This document shows, piece by piece, positions 1-8,872 of a stretch of DNA of 64,000 nt. This DNA is from Ollibium composti. Its GTDB lineage: Bacteria; Pseudomonadota; Alphaproteobacteria; Rhizobiales; Rhizobiaceae. A model generated the notes under the pieces. It searched no databases. It was not told the origin of the DNA and worked only from the letters and a program-made list of their open reading frames with translations. The first letter of the stretch is position 1, and the number at the start of each line of letters is the position of its first letter. Where the stretch lies: the NCBI RefSeq assembly GCF_004801285.1, contig NZ_SSNY01000006.1, positions 1-64,000 of the forward strand, read 5' to 3'. The translations under genes and the position numbers were made by a program.

Positions 1-12
1 CAGTAACGCCAT
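1..12 (-). CDS. Start of a probable IstA-type transposase gene (first four codons only)
   Basis: Only ATG GCG TTA CTG (M-A-L-L) is visible before the window edge. A GGAG motif lies about 9 bases upstream. The position just inside the repeated IS21-like terminal motifs is where istA normally begins. The product cannot be verified from four codons. Confidence 0.4.
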
Positions 13-112
13 GTCTATCACTCCAAAGTCCCCTGCAATCAACCAGCAGGGGTGGGTTCAAACATGGGTCACTTCTCAATGGAAAAATCCCTCAATCCCG
101 GGTCAGCTCTCA
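1..112 (-). mobile_element. Terminal end of an IS21-family insertion sequence, running off the window start
   Basis: Read on the minus strand, the segment starts with TGAGAGCTGACCC at about 112 and has a second copy of the motif, TTGAGAAGTGACCC, about 35 bases inside (near 66-79). Repeated terminal motifs of this kind, set just before the transposase gene, are typical of IS21-family ends. An ATG at 12 (minus strand) follows a GGAG ribosome site and opens a frame beginning M-A-L-L, which fits the start of an IstA-type transposase. The rest lies outside the window. The junction at about 112 coincides with the premature stop of the neighbouring hydrolase gene. Family assignment comes from motif memory only. 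Confidence 0.6.
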
Positions 113-802
113 GCGGAAATCAACACCATGGGCGCATTCCGTCTCGGTCAGCGTCAGGATCAGTTCCCACACCGAAGCCGGCCAATCCGCATGCCGGCGT
201 TCCTTCCAGCCGCTGGCGGCGTCGATCTTGGCCATATGCGAATCGAGCGCCGTGTAGGTTTCGTCGAAGACCACTCCGCTCGTCATGTCGAGCACGTTCT
301 GCACCGTCGCGCCACGATAGGCGGTGGCGTCCAACTCGGGCAGGTATTCTGTGACAGGCGCCGCCGGATCGACGACGCCGCGACCGACGAGGATACCAGC
401 GACGGTGCCGACAACCGATTTCGCCACCGATTGGGACAGATGCAGCGTGTGCGCGCTCATGCCGTTGTGGTAGCGTTCGGCGACGATCCTGCCACGATGC
501 AGGACGAGCAGGCCGTCGTTGAAGCTGGTGCCAAGAAAGCCGGCGATCGTGTCGCGGCGGCCATCGACCTCGAAACCGACCCGGTCGATGTCCTGATGTG
601 CCTCGGGCAGCGGGCTTGCCGGGCCCTTCCCACGCCAGACCTGCGCCGTCGGCATCATTTCGCGCACATGCTGGAAGGTCCAGCGATTCCATGGCGCACG
701 GTCCCAGTCCGGGCGCGGGATGACCGGGGCGCCGGGATTGGCGGGGTCGCGGAACGGATAGGAATCTGTCATGGTATACGGTCTCTCGGTGGAAAACGGC
801 AT
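110..802 (-). pseudogene. Serine hydrolase (beta-lactamase/class C type), C-terminus cut off by an insertion sequence
   Basis: The 230-residue product resembles the N-terminal half of class C beta-lactamase-related serine hydrolases, which are usually about 380-420 residues. The nucleophile motif S-V-A-K (in LSQSVAKS) lies near residue 125. The later Tyr and HxG-type motifs of the fold are absent, because the reading frame meets a TGA that belongs to the IS21-like terminal motif at 110-112. The protein therefore lacks about half of its domain and is unlikely to be active. The start at 802 has an AAGGA motif 8 bases upstream; an alternative ATG lies at 772. The physiological substrate of this family cannot be read from sequence. 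Confidence 0.7.
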
Positions 803-1204
803 GGGTCAATCCTTGCGCAGGCAGGGGGCGCCGACGGACTCGCCGAGCATGGCGGCCATGTCGCTCATCCTGGAAAATTGTCCCGCGCCTTCGCGCTGAG
901 CCTTGTCGGAACGGCATCGATCAACAGCTTGAGGATACGTGTCAATATGGAAGTTGGTATCCCGACATGAGGATATTCGACCGGATCGCGACGCCCCCCG
1001 TCGCGACGGTCGCAAGTCAAGACTTGGAGACGGCTCATCCGGAAGGCGTATCTTCCGCGCATCCTTCCGTTGCGGGGCGCCCGGCGGCTACCTCATTTAG
1101 CGGCCTTGTCTCTCCCCGCCATCTCCCGAAGGATGCAGTCTAGGGGCAGTCTCTGCCGCCTGGCAGGCATCGAGACCGGGACTGAAGCGGAAAGGCCGGC
1201 GACC
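803..1204. other. Intergenic region without a recognisable gene
   Basis: About 400 bases separate the divergently read hydrolase remnant and the polymerase gene. Short frames exist but show no recognisable domain or good ribosome site. The stretch presumably carries the promoters of both flanking genes. I see no clear palindrome or terminator in it. Confidence 0.5.
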
Positions 1205-2674
1205 ATGCAGCTCTCGATTGCGGGACTGAGCGTATGCGCCGTCATCCTGATCGTCGCGCTCTACTCGCGTGGCACGCTGATCGTCGGGCTGCTTGCGTCG
1301 CTTGCGTTCGGCTCGACGGCCGCCATGACCCTGACGTCGCTCGGCGGCTCCTCTCCTCTCATCTATACGCTGTTCGCGATGCTGCTGGTGACGGCGGTCA
1401 CCGCGAGACGCCACATCTGGTATGAGCTTGGCGGCGCACTGGGGAGCATCCGCTCGCTTTGGATTCTGATAAGCCTCATGACATACGCGGCCATCGGAGC
1501 GTGGCTGTTTCCAAGGTTCTTCGCAGGCCAGACCGCCGTCTTCGTCCAGTCGAAGACCCGGGGCGCGATCGTCGAAGCTTCCCTGGCTCCGGTCTCCGCC
1601 AACATTTCGCAGACGGGCTATTTCATTCTCGGTGGCCTCACCGCCATCGCGCTTTGCGTGCTGCTTCTGCGCGCCGACAAGATCGCCGAGCTGCGCCGCG
1701 GTTTCTTCCTCTGGTGCTGCCTGCACACGGGTATGGGACTGATCGACCTCGTCGGCAAGAACGTCGGAGCGGGAGACCTGCTCGCTCCGATCAGGACCGC
1801 CAGCTACGCCCTTCTGACGGACGCGGTCGAGGCCGGGTTCGCGCGGATCACGGGCGCCTTTTCCGAAGCCTCTTCCTTCGCCGGCGCCTCCCTCGCCTGC
1901 CTGGCATTCTGCTATACCTACTGGAGAAGGGCCGGCTCGCGCCTTGCGCAATGGCTGACCGGGCTGCTGCTGCTGCTGACCGTTCTGTCGACGTCCTCGA
2001 CCGCCTATGTCGGACTGGCGGTCCTGTGCATCCCGGTCGCCCTCTCGATGTCGGTGTCGGCCTTCAAAGGGCGATTCGAGCGCGAGGAGATACAGATCCT
2101 GGTCATCGTCGTCTTGGCTGCCGTCACGGTCATGGGCATCAGCCTCTACAACGCTGGCGTCCTGGATCCTTTCGTGCGCCTGATCAACACGACCCTTATC
2201 AACAAGGCGACCTCCGCCTCCGGCGAGGAGCGGGCCTACTGGAACATCAAGAGCCTCCAGTCTTTCCTCGACACCAGCGGGCTGGGAATCGGCTTCGGCA
2301 GTTCGCGGGCATCGAGCTGGCCGATCGCAGTTCTCTCCCAGCTTGGCGCCTTCGGATCGCTGATGATGGCGATCCTGGTCGGCATCCTCGCCATCGGAAC
2401 CGCAAGGATGCGGCAGTGGATGGAGCCGGAAACCTGCGCCGTGGTCGCAAGCGTCAGGAACGCTGCCCTCGCCAGCATCGTCGCCAATACCGTTTCCGGC
2501 GGCAGCGCCGACCCGGGCCTCCTCTTCTTCATCGGTTTTGCCGTTGTTTCCGCCACGAGGGTCCGCGCAAGGCGCACGGCCATCCTGCTCGGGCAGCACC
2601 GGCTGCGCATGCGCACAACCGGCTCCGTCACGATCAGGGTCGGCGGGCCGGCGGCAGGGCAAGGAATAGCATGA
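1205..2674 (+). CDS. O-antigen/exopolysaccharide polymerase-like membrane protein (ExoQ/Wzy type)
   Basis: The 489-residue product is almost entirely hydrophobic, with roughly ten to twelve predicted membrane segments and a large soluble loop near the middle (about residues 110-190). Near residues 345-375 is a loop with GEERAYWNIKS and LGIGFGSSRASS, resembling the G-x-G-R periplasmic loop of O-antigen ligase/polymerase proteins. Such inner-membrane proteins join lipid-linked repeat units into chains. The ATG at 1205 is chosen because GGAAAGG lies just upstream and the first membrane helix starts directly after it; the frame stays open to 1070 but that extension is Arg-rich. The gene stands alone upstream of two regulators and fits the polymerase role of the exopolysaccharide genes further along. 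Confidence 0.75.
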   Translation: MQLSIAGLSVCAVILIVALYSRGTLIVGLLASLAFGSTAAMTLTSLGGSSPLIYTLFAMLLVTAVTARRHIWYELGGALGSIRSLWILISLMTYAAIGAWLFPRFFAGQTAVFVQSKTRGAIVEASLAPVSANISQTGYFILGGLTAIALCVLLLRADKIAELRRGFFLWCCLHTGMGLIDLVGKNVGAGDLLAPIRTASYALLTDAVEAGFARITGAFSEASSFAGASLACLAFCYTYWRRAGSRLAQWLTGLLLLLTVLSTSSTAYVGLAVLCIPVALSMSVSAFKGRFEREEIQILVIVVLAAVTVMGISLYNAGVLDPFVRLINTTLINKATSASGEERAYWNIKSLQSFLDTSGLGIGFGSSRASSWPIAVLSQLGAFGSLMMAILVGILAIGTARMRQWMEPETCAVVASVRNAALASIVANTVSGGSADPGLLFFIGFAVVSATRVRARRTAILLGQHRLRMRTTGSVTIRVGGPAAGQGIA

Positions 2675-2902
2675 AAGTAACAGCGAAGCCGTCGGAACGT
2701 CTACGCGCTGTTACAATGCACCCTTATCTTTTATCGCCTTGGTATGTGCAAGACGCCAGGATGATCCAGCCGGCCGTCGCTTGTCACGCGAAGTGTCTGC
2801 GAGCACGAAAACCCAGCTTGCCGCCACAAGGCCGCCTTGATCTGGCGCTTCATATTCAAGCATTGCAAGTTGTGTTGAGGTTGTGAAAACTCGCAGGTCT
2901 TC

Positions 2903-3607
2903 ATGCAGACACTGTCGCAGTTCTTGGCATCACATCCGGCCGGGGGAGCTCCATCGACAAGCGACTGGGGCAACAACAATCATGTCGGGGTTGCCCCGAA
3001 AGTCTACAAACCGCATTCGATCCTCTGCCGCCAGGATGATGAAAACGACACGATATTCATCGTGAAATCGGGTTGGTGCCTCCTTTACCGCGAATTGCCG
3101 GACGGAGAACGTCAAATCCTCGACACTCCACTTGCGGGCGACACTATCGGCCTGCGGTCCATGAGCGGACCACGTTTCGCGTCGCTGATGTCCATAACGG
3201 AGGTGGCCGTCTATGAAATATCGGCAAGGGTGTTGCTCGAGAATTTCCTGGCGGACGGTGATCTGGCCCGTAAGATCACCCGGTCGCTGGCGCGCCTGAA
3301 CGCCATTCTTGCCGAGCACCTGGTAAATATCGGGCGACGGAACGCGATATGCAGAACCGCCCATTTCCTTCTCGAACTGGATGAGCGGCTGACCGATGTC
3401 GGCCTGTCGACCCATGAGGAATACGACTGTCCTCTCACCCAGAACGAGCTCGCGGACATCCTGGGCATGACCCCTGTCCACGTTAACCGGACGCTGAGGG
3501 AACTGCGGAAGGCCGATCTGGTCTCTTTCAAATCCGGTCATGTAAAGATGTTTGACCGCAGAAATCTTATAAAGTTATCAGGCTTCGAAAGAGAGTACTT
3601 GACCTAG
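2903..3607 (+). CDS. Crp/Fnr-family transcriptional regulator
   Basis: The 234-residue protein has the family layout: an N-terminal cyclic-nucleotide-binding-like beta-barrel (about residues 30-125), a dimerisation helix (about 130-165) and a C-terminal HTH_Crp domain. The recognition region reads LTQNELADILGMTPVHVNRT, followed by a wing. It lacks the four-cysteine cluster of oxygen-sensing Fnr, and the barrel does not show the full cAMP-binding phosphate cassette, so the signal is unknown. It lies between the polymerase gene and a LuxR-type regulator, all on the plus strand, which suggests a part in controlling polysaccharide genes. This role is inferred from position only. Confidence 0.85.
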   Translation: MQTLSQFLASHPAGGAPSTSDWGNNNHVGVAPKVYKPHSILCRQDDENDTIFIVKSGWCLLYRELPDGERQILDTPLAGDTIGLRSMSGPRFASLMSITEVAVYEISARVLLENFLADGDLARKITRSLARLNAILAEHLVNIGRRNAICRTAHFLLELDERLTDVGLSTHEEYDCPLTQNELADILGMTPVHVNRTLRELRKADLVSFKSGHVKMFDRRNLIKLSGFEREYLT

Positions 3608-3934
3608 TATTCTCCTCCTATTCAGTCTTTCTCCAGCTGTTTCCAGCTCGCAGATGCCGTGCGGCAATACAGTGTCGCGCTCACTGAATTTTGATCATTT
3701 CATAGATACGTTTTCGACCCAGATATTTATAAAAAATTAACCCAAGTTAGAGACCGCTGGTAAATTACCCATAGTATGTACGAGACGGTTCTTAATTCAG
3801 GCATCGGCAGGGCCGCCATCGACGTTGCGCCGATGCCATCCAGTCTCAGGCGTTCTCAGGGCGGGGTCATTCTTCTAGATCGTGGAACCAAGATTTGCCG
3901 GCCCGGGAAACGCCTTGTTCAAAAGGTGGGCGCG
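3608..3934. promoter_or_regulatory. AT-rich leader upstream of the LuxR-type regulator
   Basis: This 327-base gap includes a clearly AT-rich patch (about 3690-3770, with a run of A/T around ATTTATAAAAAATTAA) that stands out from the GC-rich surroundings. It probably contains the promoter of the gene at 3935. The frame of that gene remains open back to 3776 but has no ribosome-binding site there. Confidence 0.45.
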
Positions 3935-4684
3935 ATGAGTTCAACAGCGGGACTTCATAGTTACACGGCCGCACGACAGCCAGTGGTTCCCATGGGGGGA
4001 ACCGACAGTGCTTTCTACAAGGAATGTCTCCTCATATTGGATGGAAGGGCGCTCGATCGGGAATGTCTCGCGTCGGCTCTCGTTGATCACCAGCTCGGCA
4101 TGGCGGTTGTCGCCGCCAGTTCGATCGAAGACTGGGGCGTGAAGAAGGCTTCCGCTCCTCCGCTGGTCGCCATACTTTTCAATCTTGGCGGTCGAAAGGT
4201 CACCGATCCCACCACGGCCGGCGAAATCGCCCGCATAGCGTCCGAATTCAAGGCGGTTCCCGTCGTCGTCCTGGCAGACAACGAGGATCTTGCACAGATA
4301 TTGGCGGCGCTTGAATGCGGCGCAAAAGGCTATATCCCGACGTCGGTCGGCATCGACGTCTGCGTCGAGGCGATCAACCTTGCAGTGGCGGGAGGCATCT
4401 TCGTGCCCGCCAGCAGCGTCCTCTCCGTCCGGCACCTGATCGACTCGGGCCACCGCGACACGCAACCCCTGTCGAGCATGTTCACCCTCAGGCAAGCCGA
4501 GGTCGCCCAGGCGCTCCGGCGCGGCAAGGCGAACAAGATCATCGCCTATGAATTGAACCTGCGCGAAAGCACCGTGAAGGTCCATATCCGAAACATCATG
4601 AAAAAACTGAAGGCGACCAATCGCACGGAAGTCGCCTACAAGGTCAACGATCTCTTCGCCGAAGGCATGTTGACCGAAAAGTAG
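3935..4684 (+). CDS. NarL/LuxR-type response regulator with a degenerate receiver domain
   Basis: The 249-residue protein has a receiver-like N-terminal domain and a C-terminal LuxR helix-turn-helix (LRQAEVAQALRRGKANKIIA onward, with LRESTVKVHIRNIMKKLKA). The receiver appears non-canonical. The usual acidic pair is reduced to one Asp (LILDGRALDRECL), the phosphoacceptor position reads LFNLGG instead of LxDxxMP, and the Ser/Thr switch position reads VVLADNED. The conserved Lys is kept in GAKGY. It is therefore probably regulated by something other than phosphotransfer. The start at 3935 is supported by AAGGTGG at 3923-3929. The exopolysaccharide setting suggests a control role, but its targets are unknown. 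Confidence 0.8.
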   Translation: MSSTAGLHSYTAARQPVVPMGGTDSAFYKECLLILDGRALDRECLASALVDHQLGMAVVAASSIEDWGVKKASAPPLVAILFNLGGRKVTDPTTAGEIARIASEFKAVPVVVLADNEDLAQILAALECGAKGYIPTSVGIDVCVEAINLAVAGGIFVPASSVLSVRHLIDSGHRDTQPLSSMFTLRQAEVAQALRRGKANKIIAYELNLRESTVKVHIRNIMKKLKATNRTEVAYKVNDLFAEGMLTEK

Positions 4685-4705
4685 GCCAAGGATTTTTCGT
4701 ATCGC

Positions 4706-4740
4706 TGGAGTCCGCGTAGGTCACGTCTTCGCGGACTCCA
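4706..4740. terminator. Perfect 11-bp stem-loop between convergent genes
   Basis: TGGAGTCCGCG (4706-4716) pairs perfectly with CGCGGACTCCA (4730-4740) across a 13-base loop. It lies between the end of the LuxR-type gene (4684) and the end of the small minus-strand gene (4781). It probably stops transcription from both sides. No long T-run follows on the plus strand. Confidence 0.65.
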
Positions 4741-4780
4741 TTGCCATGGATACGATACGGGCGACCGGCGGGATCCGCCG

Positions 4781-5059
4781 TCAATCGGCGGAGCAGGCAA
4801 GATCGGAGAAAGTGTGCCGGCCTACCCAGCTGACCGCTTCCTCGATCGTATCGAAATTTCTGTGCTGGCCGCTCAGACGCCCGAAACCCGTCTCGAGGAA
4901 CCACTTGCCTTTTGTCGCGTATTCTTCCTCATCGATCCTGGTCAGGATCGCGACCAGCTGGTCGGACTTCCAGACAAGAACGCCGCTTTCTCCGCCCTCG
5001 ACCGTACCGATACGGGCTTCATTCAGCGAAAACCCGTCCGCAAATCTTGCGTGGTCCAC
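4781..5059 (-). CDS. Small conserved-looking hypothetical protein (92 aa)
   Basis: The 92-residue product is acidic and soluble-looking, with no membrane segment or known motif that I recognise. Its start is a GTG at 5059, with a strong GGGGGAGGG motif about 9 bases upstream. The spacing to the hairpin terminator at 4706-4740 also supports a real gene. The composition (GVLVWKSDQLVAILTRIDEE, then an Asp/Glu-rich helix) suggests a compact alpha/beta fold. The function is unknown. Confidence 0.55.
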   Translation of the reverse strand: MDHARFADGFSLNEARIGTVEGGESGVLVWKSDQLVAILTRIDEEEYATKGKWFLETGFGRLSGQHRNFDTIEEAVSWVGRHTFSDLACSAD

Positions 5060-5257
5060 CTTGATGAACCCTCCCCCTCACTTCTGCATGCGTTGAAAAA
5101 ATGTGCTTGTTTTGATTTTTTCTTTGCCGGCCGTTTCTGCGAACTTTATTGCGCCGGGAAATAATAAAAGTTCATTAGCAGATACGCAGATAGGTTAAAA
5201 GGGCTTTCGCCCGTCATCCACTGACATCTGCTGACGGTTTTCTTGGCGAGATGTTCA

Positions 5258-5911
5258 TTAGAGGATTCTCGCCTTGCGGAGCGTGAAAGCCTCGGCGAAA
5301 TGCTCGGGCGCGCGGCATTCCATGCCACGCAGCCTGGCAAGCCCTATAAAGGTCTCGCGGTCGAACCAGTCCTTGGAACGCTGGGTTCCGAAATGCGCAT
5401 GGAGAAGCTCGACCTTGCGTTCGAGAAGCGCGGCGGCGAGCGGCACATAGGCGTTCGGCCGGCCGAGGTCGCCATCCCATTTCGGGATTTCGTATTCGAG
5501 CACCAGATGGTCGCGAAAGACGTTCCAGGTCAGCTGGTTGACCTCCCGGTGATCCTGATGGGCATCCCGCCTGGCGTGCGTGAACACCACGTCGGGATGC
5601 GTGCGCGCCCTGAGGTCGATCATCCACCGCTTGATCGACCGGCTGTTGGAGGGAAAGTAGCTGTCCTCGAAATCCGCAACGTCGACGACGGCCGACGCCG
5701 CTCCTTTCAGGAAGGCTTCCGCCGATGCGCGCCCCTCGTGCGAGCGCTCGCCGCCGGCGCTCAGCACGCACCAATGGACGTGCAGCTCGACGCCTGAATC
5801 GATCAGGGAGAGGATCGTGCCGCCGGCGCCGATCTCGATGTCGTCGGAATGGGCGCCCAGGCAGAGGATCGAAAGCTTTTCTCCAGGGCGCGCGAGGCCG
5901 AGTGCCTTCAT
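5258..5911 (-). CDS. PIG-L family deacetylase (LmbE-like)
   Basis: The 217-residue protein shows the zinc-binding hallmark of PIG-L/LmbE N-acetylglucosaminyl deacetylases: GAHSDDIEIGAGG near residue 20 (the PHxDD equivalent) and HARRDAHQDH near residue 112. Family members remove acetyl groups from amino sugars or small N-acetylated compounds in the cytoplasm. Its ATG overlaps the stop of the cytidylyltransferase gene in an ATGA, so the two are translationally coupled. The last gene of a three-gene minus-strand operon, it probably edits an N-acyl group on the sugar made here. The substrate cannot be told from sequence. Confidence 0.85.
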   Translation of the reverse strand: MKALGLARPGEKLSILCLGAHSDDIEIGAGGTILSLIDSGVELHVHWCVLSAGGERSHEGRASAEAFLKGAASAVVDVADFEDSYFPSNSRSIKRWMIDLRARTHPDVVFTHARRDAHQDHREVNQLTWNVFRDHLVLEYEIPKWDGDLGRPNAYVPLAAALLERKVELLHAHFGTQRSKDWFDRETFIGLARLRGMECRAPEHFAEAFTLRKARIL

Positions 5912-6723
5912 GACGCGGCCAGCATGATGGAGCGCCTGTTCTTCTCGGCGGCGACCTTCATGTTCCACGGCATGTCGCCTTTCTCGACCATGTCTTCGAG
6001 CGACTGCCAGTCGCGCAGCGTATCCATCGAGCGCCAGAAGCCTTCGTATTTGTAGGCCATCAGCATGTTGTCGTCGATCAGCCGCTTGAAAGGCTCGATC
6101 ACCAGTTCCTCGCCGTCGCGCATGTAGTCGAAGACTTCGGGCCGGAAGAGGAAGTAGCCGCCGTTGATCCAGATCTCCGAGGTTTCTGCCGGACGGATCT
6201 CGCGGACGCGACCGTCTTCGGCGATATCGGCCAGATGGTATGTCAGCGGCGCGTGTACGGCGAGGAAGCAGCCGATCTTGCCGCTTGCCTCGAACCTGGC
6301 GATCATGTCGTCGAGGTTCACGTCGGTCAGCCCGTCGGAATAGTTGGCCAGGAACATCTTCTCGTTCCTGACGTGGTCGCGCGCGGCCCACAGGCGTTCG
6401 CCGATGTTGCGCCAGATGCCCGTGTCGAGCAGCGTAACGCTCCAGTCCTTGACCGTATCGCCAAGCAGTTCGATGCTTTCCCCGCCATGCGAAACCACAC
6501 AGTCGGAAAAGGTCTCCGGCCGCGTGTGCAGGAAGAAATCCTTGATGACGTTGGCCTTGAAGCCCAGACACAGGATGAACTCGTCGTGCCCGTAGTCGCT
6601 GTACCACTGCATGACATGACGCAGGATCGGCTGATGGCCGAGCGGGATCATGGGCTTGGGAATGCTCTCGGAATAATCGCGGATGCGCGTGCCGCGGCCG
6701 CCGCAGAACAAGACGACTTTCAT
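5908..6723 (-). CDS. rfbF: Glucose-1-phosphate cytidylyltransferase
   Basis: The 271-residue enzyme would make CDP-glucose from CTP and glucose-1-phosphate, the first step to CDP-linked 6-deoxy and dideoxy sugars. The nucleotide-binding signature GGRGTRIRDYSESIPKPMIP occupies residues 9-28. Later family stretches (NYSDGLTDVNL, INGGYFLFRPEVFDY, PFKRLI) are present and the length is that of RfbF. It overlaps the methyltransferase stop upstream and the PIG-L start downstream, each by an ATGA. No CDP-glucose 4,6-dehydratase with a typical RfbG sequence is visible in the window, so the next step may be encoded elsewhere or taken by the SDR at 10195-11253. Confidence 0.9.
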   Translation of the reverse strand: MKVVLFCGGRGTRIRDYSESIPKPMIPLGHQPILRHVMQWYSDYGHDEFILCLGFKANVIKDFFLHTRPETFSDCVVSHGGESIELLGDTVKDWSVTLLDTGIWRNIGERLWAARDHVRNEKMFLANYSDGLTDVNLDDMIARFEASGKIGCFLAVHAPLTYHLADIAEDGRVREIRPAETSEIWINGGYFLFRPEVFDYMRDGEELVIEPFKRLIDDNMLMAYKYEGFWRSMDTLRDWQSLEDMVEKGDMPWNMKVAAEKNRRSIMLAAS

Positions 6724-8015
6724 CTCGGTAACTCCGATGGATCGATCACTGTGACGAAGGGGATCGGCACCACGAATTTCGCGTTCCATGCGGATACGTG
6801 ATGCATCTGTTCGACGATCTCGGCCTTGAGATTCCACGGCAGGATCAGGATGTAGTCGGGCTTGGCATGGTCGATGGCCTCGACGGGCCTGATCGGAATG
6901 TGCATGCCGGGCGTGAAGCGGCCGTGTTTGTAGGGGTTGCGGTCGACCGTGAAGTCCAGGAAGTCGGTGCCGATGGCGCAATAGTTGAGCAGCGTGTTGC
7001 CCTTGCCCGGCGCGCCGTAGCCACAGACTTTCTTGCCTTCGTTCTTGGCCGCAATCAGGAACGCCAGCAGATCGCGCTTGGCACGCTGCGCCTTGTGGCC
7101 GAACGAGGCATAGGTGGCCATGTCCGTCAGCCCGTGCCGCTTTTCGAGATCGAGCAGCCTGCCGACCCTTTCGCCGACCGGCCTGCTGCTGTTCTCGTGG
7201 GCGAGATAGACGCGGAGCGAGCCGCCATGGGTGGGCAGTTCCTCGACATCGATCAGCCGCAGTCCGTGGCGGGCGGCCATCAGATTGATGGTCAGCAGCG
7301 AAAAATACGAAAAATGCTCGTGGTAGATCGTATCGAACTGGTTCTCGGCCATCAGCCGCTCGATATGCGGAAACTCCAGCGTGACGACGCCCTCGGGCTT
7401 CAGCAGTATCTTCATGCCGGCGACGAAATCGTTGAGGTCGGGCACCTGGGCGAGCACGTTGTTGCCGGTGATGAGATCGGCGCGGAGCCCTTCGGCCACC
7501 ATCTGCCTCGCCAGCCGGACGCCGAAGAAATCGACGCGGGTGGGCACGCCCTTTTCGATCGCGGCGCGCGCGACATTGGCCGCCGGCTCGACGCCCAGCA
7601 CCGGTACGCCGAGCGGCAGGAAATGCTGCAGCAGATAGCCGTCGTTGCTCGCCAGTTCGACGGCAAGGCTGTGGCCACCAAGGTCGAGCCGCTTGGCCAT
7701 GGCCTCGCAATAGGCCTTCGCATGGGCCACCCAGCTTGCCGAGTAGGAGGAAAAATAGGCGTATTCGCTGAAGATCGACTCGGGGCTCATATATTCCTTG
7801 AGCTGCACCAGATAGCAGGTGTCGCAGACCAGCACGTTCAGCGGATAGTAGGCTTCCATCTGGTCGAGCTGGTCGGCCCGCAGGAAATTCTCGCAAGGCG
7901 GCGACATACCGAGGTCGACCAGAGTGTGACGCAAACGCGACCCGCACAATCTGCACCCCGCAAACGCGTGCGCGGCCTTGGCCTCGCGAACGATTTCGAC
8001 TGCCTGAATATTCAT
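6720..8015 (-). CDS. NDP-hexose C-methyltransferase (class I, SAM-dependent)
   Basis: The 431-residue protein follows the three-part plan of sugar C-methyltransferases such as TylC3. An N-terminal zinc-finger region has paired cysteines (CRLCGS and VCDTC, residues about 21-70). A central SAM-binding domain includes VELASNDGYLLQ and LGVEPAANVA. The C-terminal domain contains GYGAPGKGNTLLNYC. The His-rich YHEHFSYFS motif, typical for the catalytic region, is present. It would add a methyl branch to a 4-keto sugar bound to a nucleotide. It is the first gene of a coupled operon with rfbF and the PIG-L gene. The ATG at 8015 follows GGGAGCGGGGA. Confidence 0.87.
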   Translation of the reverse strand: MNIQAVEIVREAKAAHAFAGCRLCGSRLRHTLVDLGMSPPCENFLRADQLDQMEAYYPLNVLVCDTCYLVQLKEYMSPESIFSEYAYFSSYSASWVAHAKAYCEAMAKRLDLGGHSLAVELASNDGYLLQHFLPLGVPVLGVEPAANVARAAIEKGVPTRVDFFGVRLARQMVAEGLRADLITGNNVLAQVPDLNDFVAGMKILLKPEGVVTLEFPHIERLMAENQFDTIYHEHFSYFSLLTINLMAARHGLRLIDVEELPTHGGSLRVYLAHENSSRPVGERVGRLLDLEKRHGLTDMATYASFGHKAQRAKRDLLAFLIAAKNEGKKVCGYGAPGKGNTLLNYCAIGTDFLDFTVDRNPYKHGRFTPGMHIPIRPVEAIDHAKPDYILILPWNLKAEIVEQMHHVSAWNAKFVVPIPFVTVIDPSELPR

Positions 8016-8329
8016 TCCCCGCTCCCGCCGGCCGGTTGAAATTCGCAGGTACGCCGGCCTGGCGTCGCCTGCCGTGCCTTCGTGGGCACCTGGGCAGGCT
8101 AGGGGGGAGGAACGCGGGGTTCGATTTGCCAATCCGACGGGGGCCTTAATCCTTAATAGGGAAAGGGACAGGCGGCGGTGACGGCGCGACCGCCGAATGG
8201 TCAGGCGGCCCATCCCGCCCTACCGCTATCGGAGAAGCCGGCTAGCGCTTAGGTAGCTCTTCCGGCGCGCACCGGGCCCCCGGAAAATCGGGGCGCCGGT
8301 CGTGATCGGCCGCCGGGGGCTGGAGTGCC
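8016..8329. promoter_or_regulatory. Divergent promoter region between the methyltransferase operon and the epimerase gene
   Basis: About 314 bases separate the two divergently transcribed sugar genes. I see no coding potential with a plausible ribosome site. Promoters in both directions are expected here, but I could not place -35/-10 boxes with confidence. Confidence 0.4.
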
Positions 8330-8857
8330 ATGCGGTTTACCGAGACGGAATTGAAGGGCGTCTGGCTGATCGAGCCGACGCCGATGGTCGACGACCGGGG
8401 CTCGTTCACCCGCTTCTTCTGCGAAAAGGAGATGGCCGATTGCGGGCTGGTGACGCGCTTCGTCCAGCACAGCCGATCGTGTTCGACGGCCAAGGGAACG
8501 CTGCGGGGACTGCACTATCAGAGGGAACCGTATGCCGAGGTCAAGCTCGTCTCCTGCGTGCGCGGGGCGATCTTCGACGTCGTCGTCGACATGCGGCCGA
8601 ACTCACCAACCCGCTACCGCTGGCTTGGCTTCGAGCTGACGCACGAGAACCGCCGGCAGCTCTACATTCCCGCCGGCTTCGCCCACGGGCTCCAGACGCT
8701 CACCGACGATACCGAGGTCTCCTACCTCATATCCCAGTTCTACACGCCGCACGCTTCGACGGGCGCGCGCTACAACGACCCCGCCTTCTCGATCGATTGG
8801 CCCGAAAGCCCAACGGCGATGTCGGAACGCGACCGGTCGTGGCCGCCCGTCCGCTAG
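8330..8857 (+). CDS. dTDP-4-dehydrorhamnose 3,5-epimerase family protein
   Basis: The 175-residue protein is a single cupin domain of RfbC type. Visible signatures are DDRGSFTRFF near residue 22, the catalytic His in RGLHYQ near residue 61, the basic residue in AEVKLVSCVRGAIFDVVVD, and PAGFAHGLQTL near residue 115. Enzymes of this family invert C3 and/or C5 of 4-keto-6-deoxy nucleotide sugars. The neighbours use a CDP-sugar and a C-methyltransferase, so it probably acts on a methylated 4-keto intermediate rather than on dTDP-rhamnose precursors. It converges with the DUF4910 gene 15 bases downstream. Confidence 0.85.
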   Translation: MRFTETELKGVWLIEPTPMVDDRGSFTRFFCEKEMADCGLVTRFVQHSRSCSTAKGTLRGLHYQREPYAEVKLVSCVRGAIFDVVVDMRPNSPTRYRWLGFELTHENRRQLYIPAGFAHGLQTLTDDTEVSYLISQFYTPHASTGARYNDPAFSIDWPESPTAMSERDRSWPPVR

Positions 8858-8872
8858 CGCATCGGACAGAGT

